The notes under the pieces: generated by a model
What the model was told of the DNA's origin: nothing
The model's database searches: none
What the model saw: only the letters and a program-made list of their open reading frames with translations
Translations under genes and position numbers: made by a program
NCBI GenBank assembly: GCA_019455045.1
Contig: JACFND010000003.1
Coordinates: 1-64,000 of the forward strand
Length of the DNA stretch: 64,000 nt
Origin: Flavobacteriia bacterium
GTDB lineage: Bacteria; Bacteroidota; Bacteroidia; Flavobacteriales; Weeksellaceae
Direction of reading: 5' to 3'
Part shown: piece after piece, positions 52,110 through 61,755 of the stretch
Layout: each line of letters starts with the position of its first letter
Numbering within the stretch: the stretch's first letter is position 1

Positions 52110-53480
52110 CTAAAAATATGCAGTCAGCTTCAGTCCGAGTGTGAAATAGTTGATCTTTTCCTTTACACTGCCGTCATTGAAAATCTCATTCAGATCTTCA
52201 TCATCCTTGATTTCCTGACTGAAAGTATAATAAATATCTGAATTTGATAAATGATAATCCACATAAGCAGTGACTCCGATTTCGGGATTGAATTTATAGG
52301 TCATCGATGCGCCATTTGTCCATCTGAATGATTTGGAAGGCGCATAAGTCGCAACCAAAAATTCATCACTCGGCAAATCAAACTGTTCATTTTTTACAAA
52401 AACTTTTCCGTTGGCAGGAACCGAATATCCGGCCAAGGTTTTCAGCATCAGCTGCCATTTGTCCGAAAAATCATGTGCAAAATAAGGCCCCAGCCCAAAG
52501 TTTACAAATCCGAGCGACTGGGTGACAATTTCAAAATGTTCCCAACCGGGTTCGTCAAATTCAAGCTTGACCGAACTGACCGGAAAACTCGACAGACTCA
52601 GATTTGCACCCACACCCCATTTTGGCCTGAAGAAATACGCACCTTCAATACCAAGTTCAAAACCGCGTTCTTTGCTTTCATCCAGCGCCGATTGTTTCAA
52701 AAAGTTGTTGGTCGCAAGCGCTGCACCGACTTTGAGCGACAGAAATGAAGGATTTCCGTTGCCTTCAAAATTCGAAAACATACTCAGATTGTCTCCTTTG
52801 TTGCCGTAAAATTTGTCCACAAAAAAATAGGCAAGTTCTGTTGACAGAATACCGATTCCGGCTCCCGCAAGCACATCGGGCACCCAATGCCGGTTGTTCA
52901 GATTTCTTCCAAATCCGGTAAAAGTAGCCATACTGTATCCGCCGATGCTGTATGCAGGATTTACAATTCCGTATTCTTTGTGCAAAAATGAAGCATTTGT
53001 AAATGCATTTGCGGTATGTCCTGACGGAAAAGAATTTCGGGTGGAACCGTCCGGTCGTTCGACCTTAGCAGTGTATTTGATTGAATTCACGATGATTGCC
53101 ATAATCCCCAAACTCGCCGCATGCGATATTGCAGATCTCTTCAGATTGTTTCTTCCCTTTACACCTGCGAATTTTAGACCGTAAGTCGTCACACCGGGTA
53201 CATACTGAAGATAATCGTCAAATCCGAATTCGTAATTGGGTATATATCTGTTTCTGACTTCTCTGATGTGTTCCTTTTCTCCCCAGGTCAGTCCTGCAGA
53301 AGTAAAAAGCACAACCGGAACAATCGACATCTGAACACCTTCTTTTTCAAAAAAGGGCGGTCGTTCGTGTTCTTTCTGAATTTCAAATTGAATGCTGTCG
53401 TTTGTATTGATTTCGGATGTATTCTGTGCATTCAAAATGCAGCAGACAGCCATCAGCAAAGGCAGTAGAGTTTTTTTCAT
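52110..53480 (-). CDS. PAP2-superfamily phosphatase with outer-membrane-like C-terminus
   Basis: 456 aa. Signal peptide (ending CCILNAQ), then a PAP2 domain (about 60-215) with the three phosphatase motifs: KYTAKVERPDGSTR, PSGH (in NSFPSGHTANAF) and RNLNNRHWVPDVLAG. The C-terminal ~220 residues (LGIEGAYFFRPKWGVGANLSLSSFPVSS...TLGLKLTAYF) have beta-barrel-like alternation and a terminal aromatic. Likely dephosphorylates lipid phosphates in the envelope. ATG 53480 preferred; ATG 53486 adds two residues. Confidence 0.87.
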   Translation of the reverse strand: MKKTLLPLLMAVCCILNAQNTSEINTNDSIQFEIQKEHERPPFFEKEGVQMSIVPVVLFTSAGLTWGEKEHIREVRNRYIPNYEFGFDDYLQYVPGVTTYGLKFAGVKGRNNLKRSAISHAASLGIMAIIVNSIKYTAKVERPDGSTRNSFPSGHTANAFTNASFLHKEYGIVNPAYSIGGYSMATFTGFGRNLNNRHWVPDVLAGAGIGILSTELAYFFVDKFYGNKGDNLSMFSNFEGNGNPSFLSLKVGAALATNNFLKQSALDESKERGFELGIEGAYFFRPKWGVGANLSLSSFPVSSVKLEFDEPGWEHFEIVTQSLGFVNFGLGPYFAHDFSDKWQLMLKTLAGYSVPANGKVFVKNEQFDLPSDEFLVATYAPSKSFRWTNGASMTYKFNPEIGVTAYVDYHLSNSDIYYTFSQEIKDDEDLNEIFNDGSVKEKINYFTLGLKLTAYF

Positions 53481-53617
53481 AATCATTCAGTTTGTAAAAA
53501 GAAATACCAAAAACCGAAACATCGGTTTGTAAATATATATGAATTTTCCGATGAACCCCGAATTAACTTCTGATTCATTTGACCATAAAGGATTAGATTT
53601 TATAAACTGATTGATCT

Positions 53618-56161
53618 CTAAAAAGAAAAATCAAGCCCGACGGTCACACCAAAACGGCGCGCATCGGGCAGATCGAGATAATTTCCGCGCCAGTTGAAAT
53701 CAACCCGGATCGGTCTGAAGTTGCCAATCCCGATGTTCTCGATTCCAAAACCGTATTCGTAATAGATTTTGTCTTTTGGCGCAAAATATTCAACATCCGA
53801 ACGGTTGATCTCAATGTTTTTATCTGAAATGTCACCCCAGGCAGCTCTGATAAAACCGACTTCTCTTAGCTTTAATTTTTTGATCAGCGGAATTTTTCCC
53901 AAAATCCAGCCGTTGAAATGATGATCCAATATCAGTGACGAATAGGCATCGGTTACAAATTCATAATAATTCAGTTGTGCAAAAGTACCCGGCGTCTGTC
54001 CGTAACTCTCATTTCCGGGAATCACACTCAACATCGGCAGCGGAACGGTTCCGAAAGTTTTTCCGGCCTCAAATACGATCACGCTTCGGCCGTATGAACC
54101 GACCAATATCGGCTGAGTATAAAGAAACTGGATTTTGTCATAATTGAACTGGCTGTTGAAAAGACCGGTGAATCCTTTGGTGTATCTCAGCATGATCGAC
54201 GGCGCATTGGTGCTGTGTTCGTAACGGTCAATTCCGTATCTCGAAAATTTTGCACCCGGACGTGCTATCAGCGAAAGACTCACATTGGTGTCAATCGTGT
54301 TGTCGTCCTCATAACCGTTCCAGAGATAATTCATATTGAAAAGCAGCGGATCCGCAGATCTTGTGGTCTGATAATTTCCGTCCAGACGGATGGTGAAATT
54401 TTTGAGCGGATCAATCGACAGATAGACATTTGTCTTGTTGATGTGGCTCAATTTGTCGTTTTCTCCCTGTGAAATAATTGATGAAGACGCAAAACTTCGG
54501 GTCATGATTCCGTCCGACGAAGTCAGCTGGACACCCAGCTGTTCGATGTCTCTTTTGGTACCGATTCCAAATTGAAAACGGTTGTATTTGCTGAACATAA
54601 ATCTTGCCTCGGCTCCGTATTTGAACTGGTGATCTCTGAATCCGTAAGCGGTATAGAACGACAAACGCCACATATCGTTTGATGTGAAAAATGTCCTGGC
54701 GCCGGCTCTCAGTCTGAAACCTTCCACCTTGTTGTAACCAAAACTCGAATACAGATCGCCTATGTCGATTGCTTTTGCGACATTCCAATAACCTGAACCC
54801 AGTATTTCAACTCCTTTGACAATCCGCTGATAACGAGGCACCTGCTGCAAACTGTCGAGCATTTCATAAATTCCGGCTTCGTTTTTTGACAGAATTTCGG
54901 GTCTCGCGGTGTCCCAATACGAATCATTCTTTTCAAATGCACCCGACAGATAAGGATCATAATTTCTGGAATTGTAAAATTCATCCGGATGAGGAATATT
55001 AAAGTCAAAATCCTGATAATTGACCGTCCTTCGCGCAAACATTCCTTTTGAATCATCCTTTTTATTCAAAAGACTCATATCAAGAATCACATAATCTTTT
55101 TTCGGATAAAAAACCGAATCGTTTACAATCTCAAACTGATGGCTGACAAAGATGTCGCGAACAAAATTGACATTGATCGATTTGGTACTCTGCATTGCAA
55201 TTTCCTTGATTGCATATCCGGTAGATGTCACATAAAAATCACCTTTGAACGTATGTTCCGAAGCTCGTTTCGGGAAATATTTGATTCGATAACAGTCAAT
55301 TCCGTCAATGCTGATGGTGTCTGTCAGTTCATAATCATAAATTGCAAAACCGTCTCTCGCAATCGGGCTTACAAAATTAATATTGAAAAAATTCAGCCGG
55401 TTGTCGTAGATATCATAATCCTTATACAGGTTTTTCAGCGTCTGAATCACAATTTCGTTGTCTTCAAATCCCGAATTTTTATTGGCAATCAGATCTTTTC
55501 TTTCTCTTCTGTCGGGTTTGTTTCTGCCGTATACCTTATAAATGGATTCGTTGATAAACAGCGGCAGAAAAGTCTTTCCGGTCACATCTGAAGTATCAAT
55601 TTTTTCAAAGATAAATTCCATATCCTTGAACATTTTGTTTTTTGTCAAAGTGGAATCCACATTGTTCAGATCAAACTGAAGTTTTTCGTATTCCTGATAT
55701 TCATATTGCGGAACCGATTTGAGTCCGTTTTTTCTTTTGTTTTCCCAAACTTTCTGAAGGATCGCGTAAGCAGGATTTTCTTTTTTCTTTTTGTATTTCT
55801 TTTGTTTTCCGCTCAAATTCACATTTTCAAGCTGAACGGGTGTATCTGCAGAAACTCCGGATTCCGAATTCAGCGCGATTTGAAATTTATAATTGACATT
55901 TGAAGGAAGATCGGTTTCAAAAAATTCATAACCGTTGGCAGTGACCTGTATGACCGCATCGTTCTCAGAAGATTCCAGATAGAAACTTCCGTCCGTATTG
56001 GTTGTTGTAAAAACGCCTGCATTGGGCAGAACCACATCTGCATTCGCGACCGGTTTTTTGGTTTTTGAATCGATAACATGACCCGAAACCTTAACTTGTG
56101 CGGCGGCAATTGCAAAACTCAACAACAGTATGAGAGTCAGGAAGGGTCGAAATTTATTCAT
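53618..56161 (-). CDS. DUF5686 outer-membrane protein with carboxypeptidase-regulatory-like domain
   Basis: 847 aa. Signal peptide (1-21), CarboxypepD_reg-like domain (about 24-100, KVSGHVIDSKTKKPVANADVVLP), a KKYKKKKENPAYAILQKVWENKRKNG linker, then the DUF5686 region (MFARRTVNYQDFDFN, PEILSKNEAGIYEMLDSLQQVPRYQRI) and a C-terminal barrel ending FGVTVGLDFSF. Outer membrane, function unknown. Confidence 0.88.
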   Translation of the reverse strand: MNKFRPFLTLILLLSFAIAAAQVKVSGHVIDSKTKKPVANADVVLPNAGVFTTTNTDGSFYLESSENDAVIQVTANGYEFFETDLPSNVNYKFQIALNSESGVSADTPVQLENVNLSGKQKKYKKKKENPAYAILQKVWENKRKNGLKSVPQYEYQEYEKLQFDLNNVDSTLTKNKMFKDMEFIFEKIDTSDVTGKTFLPLFINESIYKVYGRNKPDRRERKDLIANKNSGFEDNEIVIQTLKNLYKDYDIYDNRLNFFNINFVSPIARDGFAIYDYELTDTISIDGIDCYRIKYFPKRASEHTFKGDFYVTSTGYAIKEIAMQSTKSINVNFVRDIFVSHQFEIVNDSVFYPKKDYVILDMSLLNKKDDSKGMFARRTVNYQDFDFNIPHPDEFYNSRNYDPYLSGAFEKNDSYWDTARPEILSKNEAGIYEMLDSLQQVPRYQRIVKGVEILGSGYWNVAKAIDIGDLYSSFGYNKVEGFRLRAGARTFFTSNDMWRLSFYTAYGFRDHQFKYGAEARFMFSKYNRFQFGIGTKRDIEQLGVQLTSSDGIMTRSFASSSIISQGENDKLSHINKTNVYLSIDPLKNFTIRLDGNYQTTRSADPLLFNMNYLWNGYEDDNTIDTNVSLSLIARPGAKFSRYGIDRYEHSTNAPSIMLRYTKGFTGLFNSQFNYDKIQFLYTQPILVGSYGRSVIVFEAGKTFGTVPLPMLSVIPGNESYGQTPGTFAQLNYYEFVTDAYSSLILDHHFNGWILGKIPLIKKLKLREVGFIRAAWGDISDKNIEINRSDVEYFAPKDKIYYEYGFGIENIGIGNFRPIRVDFNWRGNYLDLPDARRFGVTVGLDFSF

Positions 56162-56231
56162 AGAAATGTGCAGTCCGCAAAAAACTTTCCAAATTGAAAA
56201 ATTGAGCAGTTATAACAGCCGTTTTTTTTAT

Positions 56232-57212
56232 TTATTTTTTATAGGAAACAGTTTTTGCAGCTTTGACCACGTCATCAACGCTCGGAAACCATTCATCAAA
56301 AAGATTGGCTGCATAAGGAGCTGAAGTGTCGGGTGAAGTAATTCGTTTGACCGGTGCATCGAGATAATCAAATGCTTTCTGCTGTATCATATAGGTGATT
56401 TCGGTTGCAATTGAACCGTAAGGCCATGATTCTTCGAGAACCACCAGACGGTTTGTCTTTTTCACCGAATTGATGATCGTGTTGTAATCCATCGGTCTGA
56501 GCGTTCTCAGGTCGATGATTTCTGCGCTGATCCCTTCTTTTTCCAATTGTTCTGCAGCCGCATAAGCCTGTTTGATTACTTTGCCGTAGGAAACAATGGT
56601 CAGATCGGTTCCTTCTCTTTTTATATCTGCAACACCGATCGGGATCAGATATTCTTCATCCGGAATTTCCATCTTGTCGCCGTACATCTGTTCAGATTCC
56701 ATAAAGATCACCGGATCATCGTCGCGGATCGCTGTTTTGAGCAATCCCTTTGCATCATACGGATTTGAGGGAACAATCACCTTCAGACCGGGCGTATTTG
56801 CAAACCAGTTGTCAAACGACTGAGAGTGGGTCGCACCCAGCTGTCCTGCAGAACCGGTAGGTCCTCTGAACACGATCGGGCAGCCCCATTGTCCGCCTGA
56901 CATCAGATGGATTTTGGCAGCATTGTTAATGATCTGATCGATTCCGACCAGCGCAAAGTTAAAAGTCATAAATTCAATGATCGGACGGCATCCGTTCATG
57001 GTCGAGCCGACGCCGATTCCTGCAAATCCGGCTTCCGAGATTGGCGTATCGACCACCCGACCCGGACCAAATTCGTCCAGCATTCCCTTTGAAGCTTTGT
57101 AGGCTCCGTTGTATTCTGCGACTTCTTCACCCATCAGATAAACCGACGGGTCTCTTCTCATCTCTTCGCTCATCGCCTCGGCAATGACTTCTCTGAATGT
57201 TTTAACTGCCAT
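56232..57212 (-). CDS. pdhB: pyruvate dehydrogenase E1 beta subunit
   Basis: Beta subunit of the thiamine-diphosphate E1 component that decarboxylates pyruvate. 326 aa from the ATG at 57212 (MAVKTFREVIAEAM). Full length with EEVAEYNGAYKASKGM, DTPISEAGFAGIGVGSTMNGCRPIIEFMTFNF, ATHSQSFDNWFANTPGLKVIVPSNPYDAKGLLK, LRTLRPMD and VVLEESWPYGS. Another 2-oxoacid E1 is possible but pyruvate is favoured by pattern. The alpha subunit gene is not nearby. The TTG at 57230 would lie within the promoter area. Confidence 0.95.
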   Translation of the reverse strand: MAVKTFREVIAEAMSEEMRRDPSVYLMGEEVAEYNGAYKASKGMLDEFGPGRVVDTPISEAGFAGIGVGSTMNGCRPIIEFMTFNFALVGIDQIINNAAKIHLMSGGQWGCPIVFRGPTGSAGQLGATHSQSFDNWFANTPGLKVIVPSNPYDAKGLLKTAIRDDDPVIFMESEQMYGDKMEIPDEEYLIPIGVADIKREGTDLTIVSYGKVIKQAYAAAEQLEKEGISAEIIDLRTLRPMDYNTIINSVKKTNRLVVLEESWPYGSIATEITYMIQQKAFDYLDAPVKRITSPDTSAPYAANLFDEWFPSVDDVVKAAKTVSYKK

Positions 57213-57231
57213 AACTTTGTTTCCAAACAAG

Positions 57232-57239
57232 CAAAATTA
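57232..57239 (-). promoter_or_regulatory. -7 box TAATTTTG of pdhB
   Basis: Perfect TAnnTTTG on the minus strand, 19 bases before the ATG at 57212. Confidence 0.6.
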
Positions 57240-57423
57240 CAAAGTTTTTTCTGAAAATACGCTTTTTGAAAGCAGCAGTTCGGTTTTTAAATTCCTCTCA
57301 TTTTAAATTATAAAATTGCTTGTTGTTAATTTTATGGTTGAATGATTATTGCAGAAAAAACTTTAAATCTTTACCCAATCCTAATCCGAAAAAGCCCCAC
57401 AAAGCGTATTTTAAATTGATTTG

Positions 57424-57667
57424 AATAAGGTAATAAGGTCTTATTCATTGGGTTATCGGAAGTTACTAATGGAATAAGGTTTTCTCATTAATCAAAAGTA
57501 AATTGCGATTTATAATGAGAATAAGTTTTTTGAGACTCTTAAAAGCCGGATTTTGGACAATGAATTTATCTCTTCCAAATAAAAACATGTCATTTTTCAA
57601 GCATAAACAAAGCCCTTATTACCTAAGTAACACCAACAGACACTCAAACTTTGACCTTATTCCATTA
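57424..57667. repeat. cluster of AATAAGGT motifs in a 540-base intergenic region
   Basis: The gap between pdhB and the acyltransferase gene contains AATAAGGT at 57424-57431, AATAAGGTCTTATT (palindrome) at 57432-57445, TAATGGAATAAGGT at 57467-57480, CCTTATTACC at 57614-57623 and ACCTTATTCCATTA at 57654-57667. The last is the exact inverse of the 57467 copy; the fourth is the inverse of GGTAATAAGG at 57429-57438. The only long frame here (57503-57742) shows no protein-like pattern. No RNA gene was recognised. Confidence 0.65.
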
Positions 57668-57775
57668 TTAATCTCCCGCATCAAAGAGTATCCCGTCCAA
57701 ATATTTATTTCAAAAAGGAAGCACAAACAAATTTCCGGTTGAACTTTTACCCATTTTTTAATTCTTCTAATTTCT

Positions 57776-57783
57776 TAATTTTG
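57776..57783 (+). promoter_or_regulatory. -7 box TAATTTTG of the acyltransferase gene
   Basis: Perfect TAnnTTTG, only 8 bases before the ATG, which implies a nearly leaderless transcript. Confidence 0.55.
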
Positions 57784-57791
57784 ATTTTTCA

Positions 57792-58526
57792 ATGAAACCG
57801 ATAAAAAACATACTGATCCTGATTTGGAAATGCTGGTTCTATCTGCTGACCGCACTGCTGGTCATACTGATCGGCGTGTTCTGGGTTTATCCGCTTTCAT
57901 TTTCGGCCCGTACTTTTCCGTTTGCATACAAAGGAATCCGACTGTGGGCCATCCTGACTTTCTACGGATCGGGCTTCAGACTCAAAGTTGAAAGAAAGAA
58001 GAAATTGGACAAAAAACAGGCATATATCTTTATAGCCAACCACACTTCGATTTTGGATATCATGGTGATGTCGATCCTTCACAGCCATCATCCGATTGTC
58101 TTTGTCGGAAAAGAAGAATTGGCTCATCTGCCGATTTTCGGGACGATTTATAAAAGAATCTGTATTGTGGTCAACCGAAAAGATGTGAAAAGCCGTACTC
58201 ATGTGTTCAAACTGGCAAAAGAAAGAATCAGTCAGGGTGAGAGCATCGTGATTTTTCCGGAAGGCGGAATTCCGAATGACCGAAGTACGGTTTTGGATCA
58301 TTTCAAAGACGGACCTTTTACAATCGGCATTTCGACCGGCGCACCCATTGCGGTTTATACGATCAAAGGTCTGAAGGAAATGTTTCCCGAGAAATTTTTT
58401 GAAGGTTATCCCGGAAAGGTCAAAGTCAAATTAATTGATATTATTCGGGATGAAAATTTAACTTTGGCCGATAAAAACAAAATCAAAGAAAGCTGCTTCG
58501 AAATGATGTATGCCGATTTGAAATAA
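57792..58526 (+). CDS. 1-acyl-sn-glycerol-3-phosphate acyltransferase (PlsC-like)
   Basis: 244-aa membrane-bound acyltransferase of phospholipid synthesis. N-terminal transmembrane helix (about 13-34), HX4D motif NHTSILD with His84 and Asp89, glycerol-phosphate-binding FPEGGIPNDRS (about 154) and GAPIAVYTIKG. Full length. 15 bases upstream of rnhA, so probably cotranscribed. Confidence 0.93.
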   Translation: MKPIKNILILIWKCWFYLLTALLVILIGVFWVYPLSFSARTFPFAYKGIRLWAILTFYGSGFRLKVERKKKLDKKQAYIFIANHTSILDIMVMSILHSHHPIVFVGKEELAHLPIFGTIYKRICIVVNRKDVKSRTHVFKLAKERISQGESIVIFPEGGIPNDRSTVLDHFKDGPFTIGISTGAPIAVYTIKGLKEMFPEKFFEGYPGKVKVKLIDIIRDENLTLADKNKIKESCFEMMYADLK

Positions 58527-58541
58527 TTAAAGAAAAGAAAT

Positions 58542-59033
58542 TTGGCAATTATCGCATATACCGACGGTTCTTCGCTTGGCAATCCCGGCCCGGGCGGCTA
58601 TGCTGCCATACTTTTGGATACCGAAAAGAAATTAAAAAGAGAATTATCCGAAGGATTCAGACTGACGACCAACAACCGTATGGAACTGCTTGCGGTGATC
58701 GTCACATTGGAAAAACTGAGGTTTCTTCCGACCGAAATCACCATCTATACCGATTCAAAATATGTGCATGATGCGGTTGAAAAAAAATGGGTTTTCGGCT
58801 GGGAAAAAAAAGGCTTCAAAGGCAAAAAAAATCCTGATTTGTGGATTCGTTTTCTGAAAACCTATCGAGAACACAAGGTCAGTCTCAAATGGCTGAAAGG
58901 ACATGCGGGTGATCCGATGAACGAAAGAGCGGACGAGCTTGCAGTTGCAGCCGCCAATGATACGTCTGGCTTGAAAATTGATGAGGGCTATGAGTCTCAA
59001 AATGAAGATGAAAATCTTTTCAATCAGCAATAA
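58542..59033 (+). CDS. rnhA: ribonuclease HI
   Basis: Cleaves the RNA strand of RNA-DNA hybrids. 163 aa. Catalytic carboxylates Asp8 (YTDGS), Glu48 (NNRMELLAV), Asp71 (IYTDSKYV) and Asp131 (NERADELA), plus His121 (KGHAGDPMNERAD). The TTG at 58542 is the start; no ATG precedes the first catalytic Asp. The C-terminal ~20 residues after the domain are acidic and extra. Confidence 0.95.
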   Translation: MAIIAYTDGSSLGNPGPGGYAAILLDTEKKLKRELSEGFRLTTNNRMELLAVIVTLEKLRFLPTEITIYTDSKYVHDAVEKKWVFGWEKKGFKGKKNPDLWIRFLKTYREHKVSLKWLKGHAGDPMNERADELAVAAANDTSGLKIDEGYESQNEDENLFNQQ

Positions 59034-59055
59034 TTCATAAAATTAATAATACATT

Positions 59056-60399
59056 ATGTTAAGAATCAAACAGTTATTTTTGGCCGCTATGGCTTCTGTT
59101 TTGGTAATTTCCTGTGACAGCAAAAAGGAAGTCAGTCTGAACGGAAACATCGAAAACAATACGGCAGACAGCATCTATCTGATCAATAACGACATCAGAA
59201 AATCAATTCCGGTTAAAAACGGTGCGTTCAGTGATACAATTAATATTTCAAAACCCGGATATTTTAAATTTTATGCAGGCAACCAGTTTGCATGGCTTTA
59301 TCTGACGCCGGGCGCAGAACTGACCCTGAAAACCGATATGAACAAATTTGACGATCAGTTGAAATTTGAAGGAAAATTGAGCAATGAAAATAATTTCCTG
59401 GCCAAAAAGACGGTCAAACAGATTGCAATGTCGGGCAATCCTTCCGAATTTTTCAAACAGGATGCGGTTGCTTTTAAACAGAAGATCGGAAATTACAAAT
59501 CAGAATTGCTGGCCGATCTTGAAAAAAGCAAGGCTTCCAACAGCTTTAAAGAATCAGAGAAAAAGAATATCGAATTTGAATATCTGCTGATGCTTGCCCA
59601 ATATCCGCAGGCCTATTCTTTCTTTACCCAAAAGGAAACCGAAATGCCGGCTGATTTTGAAAAAGAACTTTCGGCTGTCAATCTCGACAATGAAGAAGAT
59701 TTTGAATTGCTGCCTTCTTACAAAGATCTGGTTCTGTATCAAATTTCAAGAAAGATTGACGAGGTCGGTTCGGGTGATGAAGTGGAAAAAATTATTGCAA
59801 ATATCAAATCTCAAAACATCAAGGACGGCATCATGTCGCAGCTGCTGATGTACACCATCTCTTCGGGCGGACCAAATGCACAGAAATATTATGACATCGT
59901 TCAGAAATATTCACAGGACGACGATTTGAAAAAAAGAGCGGCCACCGAATTTGAACAGGTCAAAAGACTGCTGCCCGGAAGCCCTTCACCCGAATTTATT
60001 TATCCCGACATCAACGGAAAAGATGTTGCACTTTCTGATTTGAAAGGAAAACTGGTTTATATAGATGTGTGGGCAACCTGGTGTGTGCCCTGTCTTCAGG
60101 AAATTCCGTCTTTGAAAAAACTGGAATCAGATTATCACGGCAAGGACATTTATTTTGTCAGCATGTCGGTTGATCAGAAAAAAGATTTTGAAAAATGGCA
60201 GAATATGGTGAAGGAAAAAGAATTGCAGGGAATTCAGATTTTTTCCGACAACGACTGGAAATCTCAGTTTGTAAAAGATTACAACATCAACGGAATTCCA
60301 AGGTTCATATTGCTTGACAGAGAAGGCAAGATCATCAGCGCAGATGCGCCGAGACCTTCTGATCCGAATATCAGACTGCTGATTGACGAGAAGATTTAA
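59056..60399 (+). CDS. TlpA-like thioredoxin-fold lipoprotein with DUF4369-type N-terminus
   Basis: 447 aa. Lipobox near residues 17-20 (VLVISC, Cys20 acylated), a DUF4369-like beta domain (about 25-110, VSLNGNIENNTADSIYLIN), a helical middle, and a C-terminal AhpC/TSA-thioredoxin domain (about 308-447) with the redox motif WATWCVPC (Cys343 and Cys346) and the cis-Pro GIPRFILLD. Likely a periplasm-facing thiol-disulphide oxidoreductase anchored in a membrane. Followed by a terminator. Confidence 0.93.
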   Translation: MLRIKQLFLAAMASVLVISCDSKKEVSLNGNIENNTADSIYLINNDIRKSIPVKNGAFSDTINISKPGYFKFYAGNQFAWLYLTPGAELTLKTDMNKFDDQLKFEGKLSNENNFLAKKTVKQIAMSGNPSEFFKQDAVAFKQKIGNYKSELLADLEKSKASNSFKESEKKNIEFEYLLMLAQYPQAYSFFTQKETEMPADFEKELSAVNLDNEEDFELLPSYKDLVLYQISRKIDEVGSGDEVEKIIANIKSQNIKDGIMSQLLMYTISSGGPNAQKYYDIVQKYSQDDDLKKRAATEFEQVKRLLPGSPSPEFIYPDINGKDVALSDLKGKLVYIDVWATWCVPCLQEIPSLKKLESDYHGKDIYFVSMSVDQKKDFEKWQNMVKEKELQGIQIFSDNDWKSQFVKDYNINGIPRFILLDREGKIISADAPRPSDPNIRLLIDEKI

Positions 60400-60420
60400 T
60401 CTGTTAATTGATAAAAACTT

Positions 60421-60454
60421 AAATCCTTCTGACTTTGGCTGGAAGGATTTTTTT
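60421..60454 (+). terminator. terminator after the TlpA-like gene
   Basis: Stem AAATCCTTC/GAAGGATTT (60421-60429 with 60442-60450), 12-base loop, T run. Confidence 0.9.
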
Positions 60455-60459
60455 ATGCA

Positions 60460-60488
60460 CAAAAAAATCCCGCTCTTTCGGGCGGGAT
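60460..60488 (-). terminator. thrS-infC-rpmI-rplT operon terminator
   Basis: Stem ATCCCGC/GCGGGAT (60467-60473 with 60482-60488) followed on the minus strand by seven T, past the rplT stop. Confidence 0.88.
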
Positions 60489-60514
60489 CTGACAAACATT
60501 TTATCTCGGTTAAT

Positions 60515-60862
60515 TTATCTCTTTACCTGTTCTACAACTGCTTTGAATGCTTCCGGATGATTCATCGCCAAATCTGCAAGTACCTTACGGTTCAATTCGA
60601 TTCCGGCTTTTTTGGCAGCACCCATAAATTGAGAATAAGACATTCCGTGAAGTCTCGCACCTGCATTGATTCTCTGAATCCACAGCGCTCTGAAGTTTCT
60701 TTTCTTCTGACGACGGTCACGGTAAGCATAAGTTAATCCTTTTTCGACTGCGTTTTTAGCGACAGTCCATACATTTTTTCTGCGTCCGAAGTAACCTTTG
60801 GCTAACTTCATCAACTTTTTTCTTCGCGCTCTTGACGCTACTGAATTTACTGATCTTGGCAT
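60515..60862 (-). CDS. rplT: 50S ribosomal protein L20
   Basis: 115 aa, basic, full length: [30 protein letters not shown] and [36 protein letters not shown]. Binds 23S rRNA early in assembly. It ends the operon; 100 bases without a gene separate it from rpmI, possibly a leader for autoregulation, but no known fold was recognised. Confidence 0.99.
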   Translation of the reverse strand: MPRSVNSVASRARRKKLMKLAKGYFGRRKNVWTVAKNAVEKGLTYAYRDRRQKKRNFRALWIQRINAGARLHGMSYSQFMGAAKKAGIELNRKVLADLAMNHPEAFKAVVEQVKR

Positions 60863-60962
60863 AATTTTTAATTTTTTTGCGACGGGCGGATCAATTTCTT
60901 AATCACTTGATGAGCACCGGCACAGGGTTAATAAATCATTTAATTAATAAACCTGAGACTGA

Positions 60963-61160
60963 TTATTTCAATCCCAATTGCTGTTTTACACTGTTTTCAT
61001 CAGCTTTGTCAACCAGCCCCATATGGGTCAGTCTTCGTTTCTGCTTTGTTCCTTTTTTTGTAAGGATGTGGCTTTTGTAAGCGTGTTTTCTTTTAATCTT
61101 TCCGGTACCGGTCAGCTTAAAACGCTTCTTAGCCCCTGATTTGGTTTTTTGTTTTTGCAT
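60963..61160 (-). CDS. rpmI: 50S ribosomal protein L35
   Basis: 65 aa, very basic: [40 protein letters not shown]. Standard partner of infC and rplT. Confidence 0.98.
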   Translation of the reverse strand: MQKQKTKSGAKKRFKLTGTGKIKRKHAYKSHILTKKGTKQKRRLTHMGLVDKADENSVKQQLGLK

Positions 61161-61190
61161 AATAACGTATGTTTAATAAAATGTCTGTTT

Positions 61191-61742
61191 CTATTTTTTG
61201 GGAGCCATCATCATGATCATTCGCTTCCCTTCCAATTTTGGCAACTGTTCCACCTTGCCCACATCTTCCAGCTCCTGAGCCAGCTTCAGCAAAAGGATTT
61301 CGCCCTGTTCTTTGAAGATGATCGATCTTCCTTTGAAAAACACATAGGCTTTCAGTTTTGATCCTTCTTCCAAAAAACTTCTTGCGTGTCTCTTTTTAAA
61401 TTCGTAATCGTGCTCATCGGTCTGAGGACCAAAACGAATTTCTTTGATAACAACTTTTTGCTGTTTTGCTTTCAGCTCTTTTTCTTTCTTTTTCTGTTCG
61501 TAAAGGAATTTTTTGTAATCCACGATACGGCAGACAGGCGGATTTGCCTTTTCGGTAATCATCACAAGATCCAAACCGGCTTCCTGCGCGATTTCAAGCG
61601 CTTTTGAAGTCTTATAAATGGCTGGTTCAATTCCTTCACCGACCAGTCTTACTTCAGGTACAGTGATTTTTTCATTGATCTTGTGCTGATCTTCCTTAAT
61701 AATTCTGGCAGGCCCTCGCCCGCCTCTTCTTTTAATTGCGAT
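61191..61742 (-). CDS. infC: translation initiation factor IF-3 with non-AUG start
   Basis: 183 aa. The conserved N-domain ([43 protein letters not shown]) and C-domain ([40 protein letters not shown]) are complete only if the frame is followed upstream of the ATG at 61574. The reading frame goes back to TAG ACT ATC GCA ATT AAA AGA, with no ATG, GTG or TTG before the N-domain. So ATC at 61740-61742 (or ATT at 61734-61736) must be the start. infC of other bacteria uses AUU or related rare codons and is autoregulated by IF-3 discrimination (E. coli knowledge); the same is inferred here. It starts 13 bases after the thrS stop. Confidence 0.93.
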   Translation of the reverse strand: MAIKRRGGRGPARIIKEDQHKINEKITVPEVRLVGEGIEPAIYKTSKALEIAQEAGLDLVMITEKANPPVCRIVDYKKFLYEQKKKEKELKAKQQKVVIKEIRFGPQTDEHDYEFKKRHARSFLEEGSKLKAYVFFKGRSIIFKEQGEILLLKLAQELEDVGKVEQLPKLEGKRMIMMMAPKK

Positions 61743-61755
61743 AGTCTATAAATTT

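Noticed and set aside
57503-57742. 79-aa frame in the pdhB-acyltransferase gap
   Set aside because: Composition is not protein-like, it has no promoter box, and it overlaps the AATAAGGT motif cluster.
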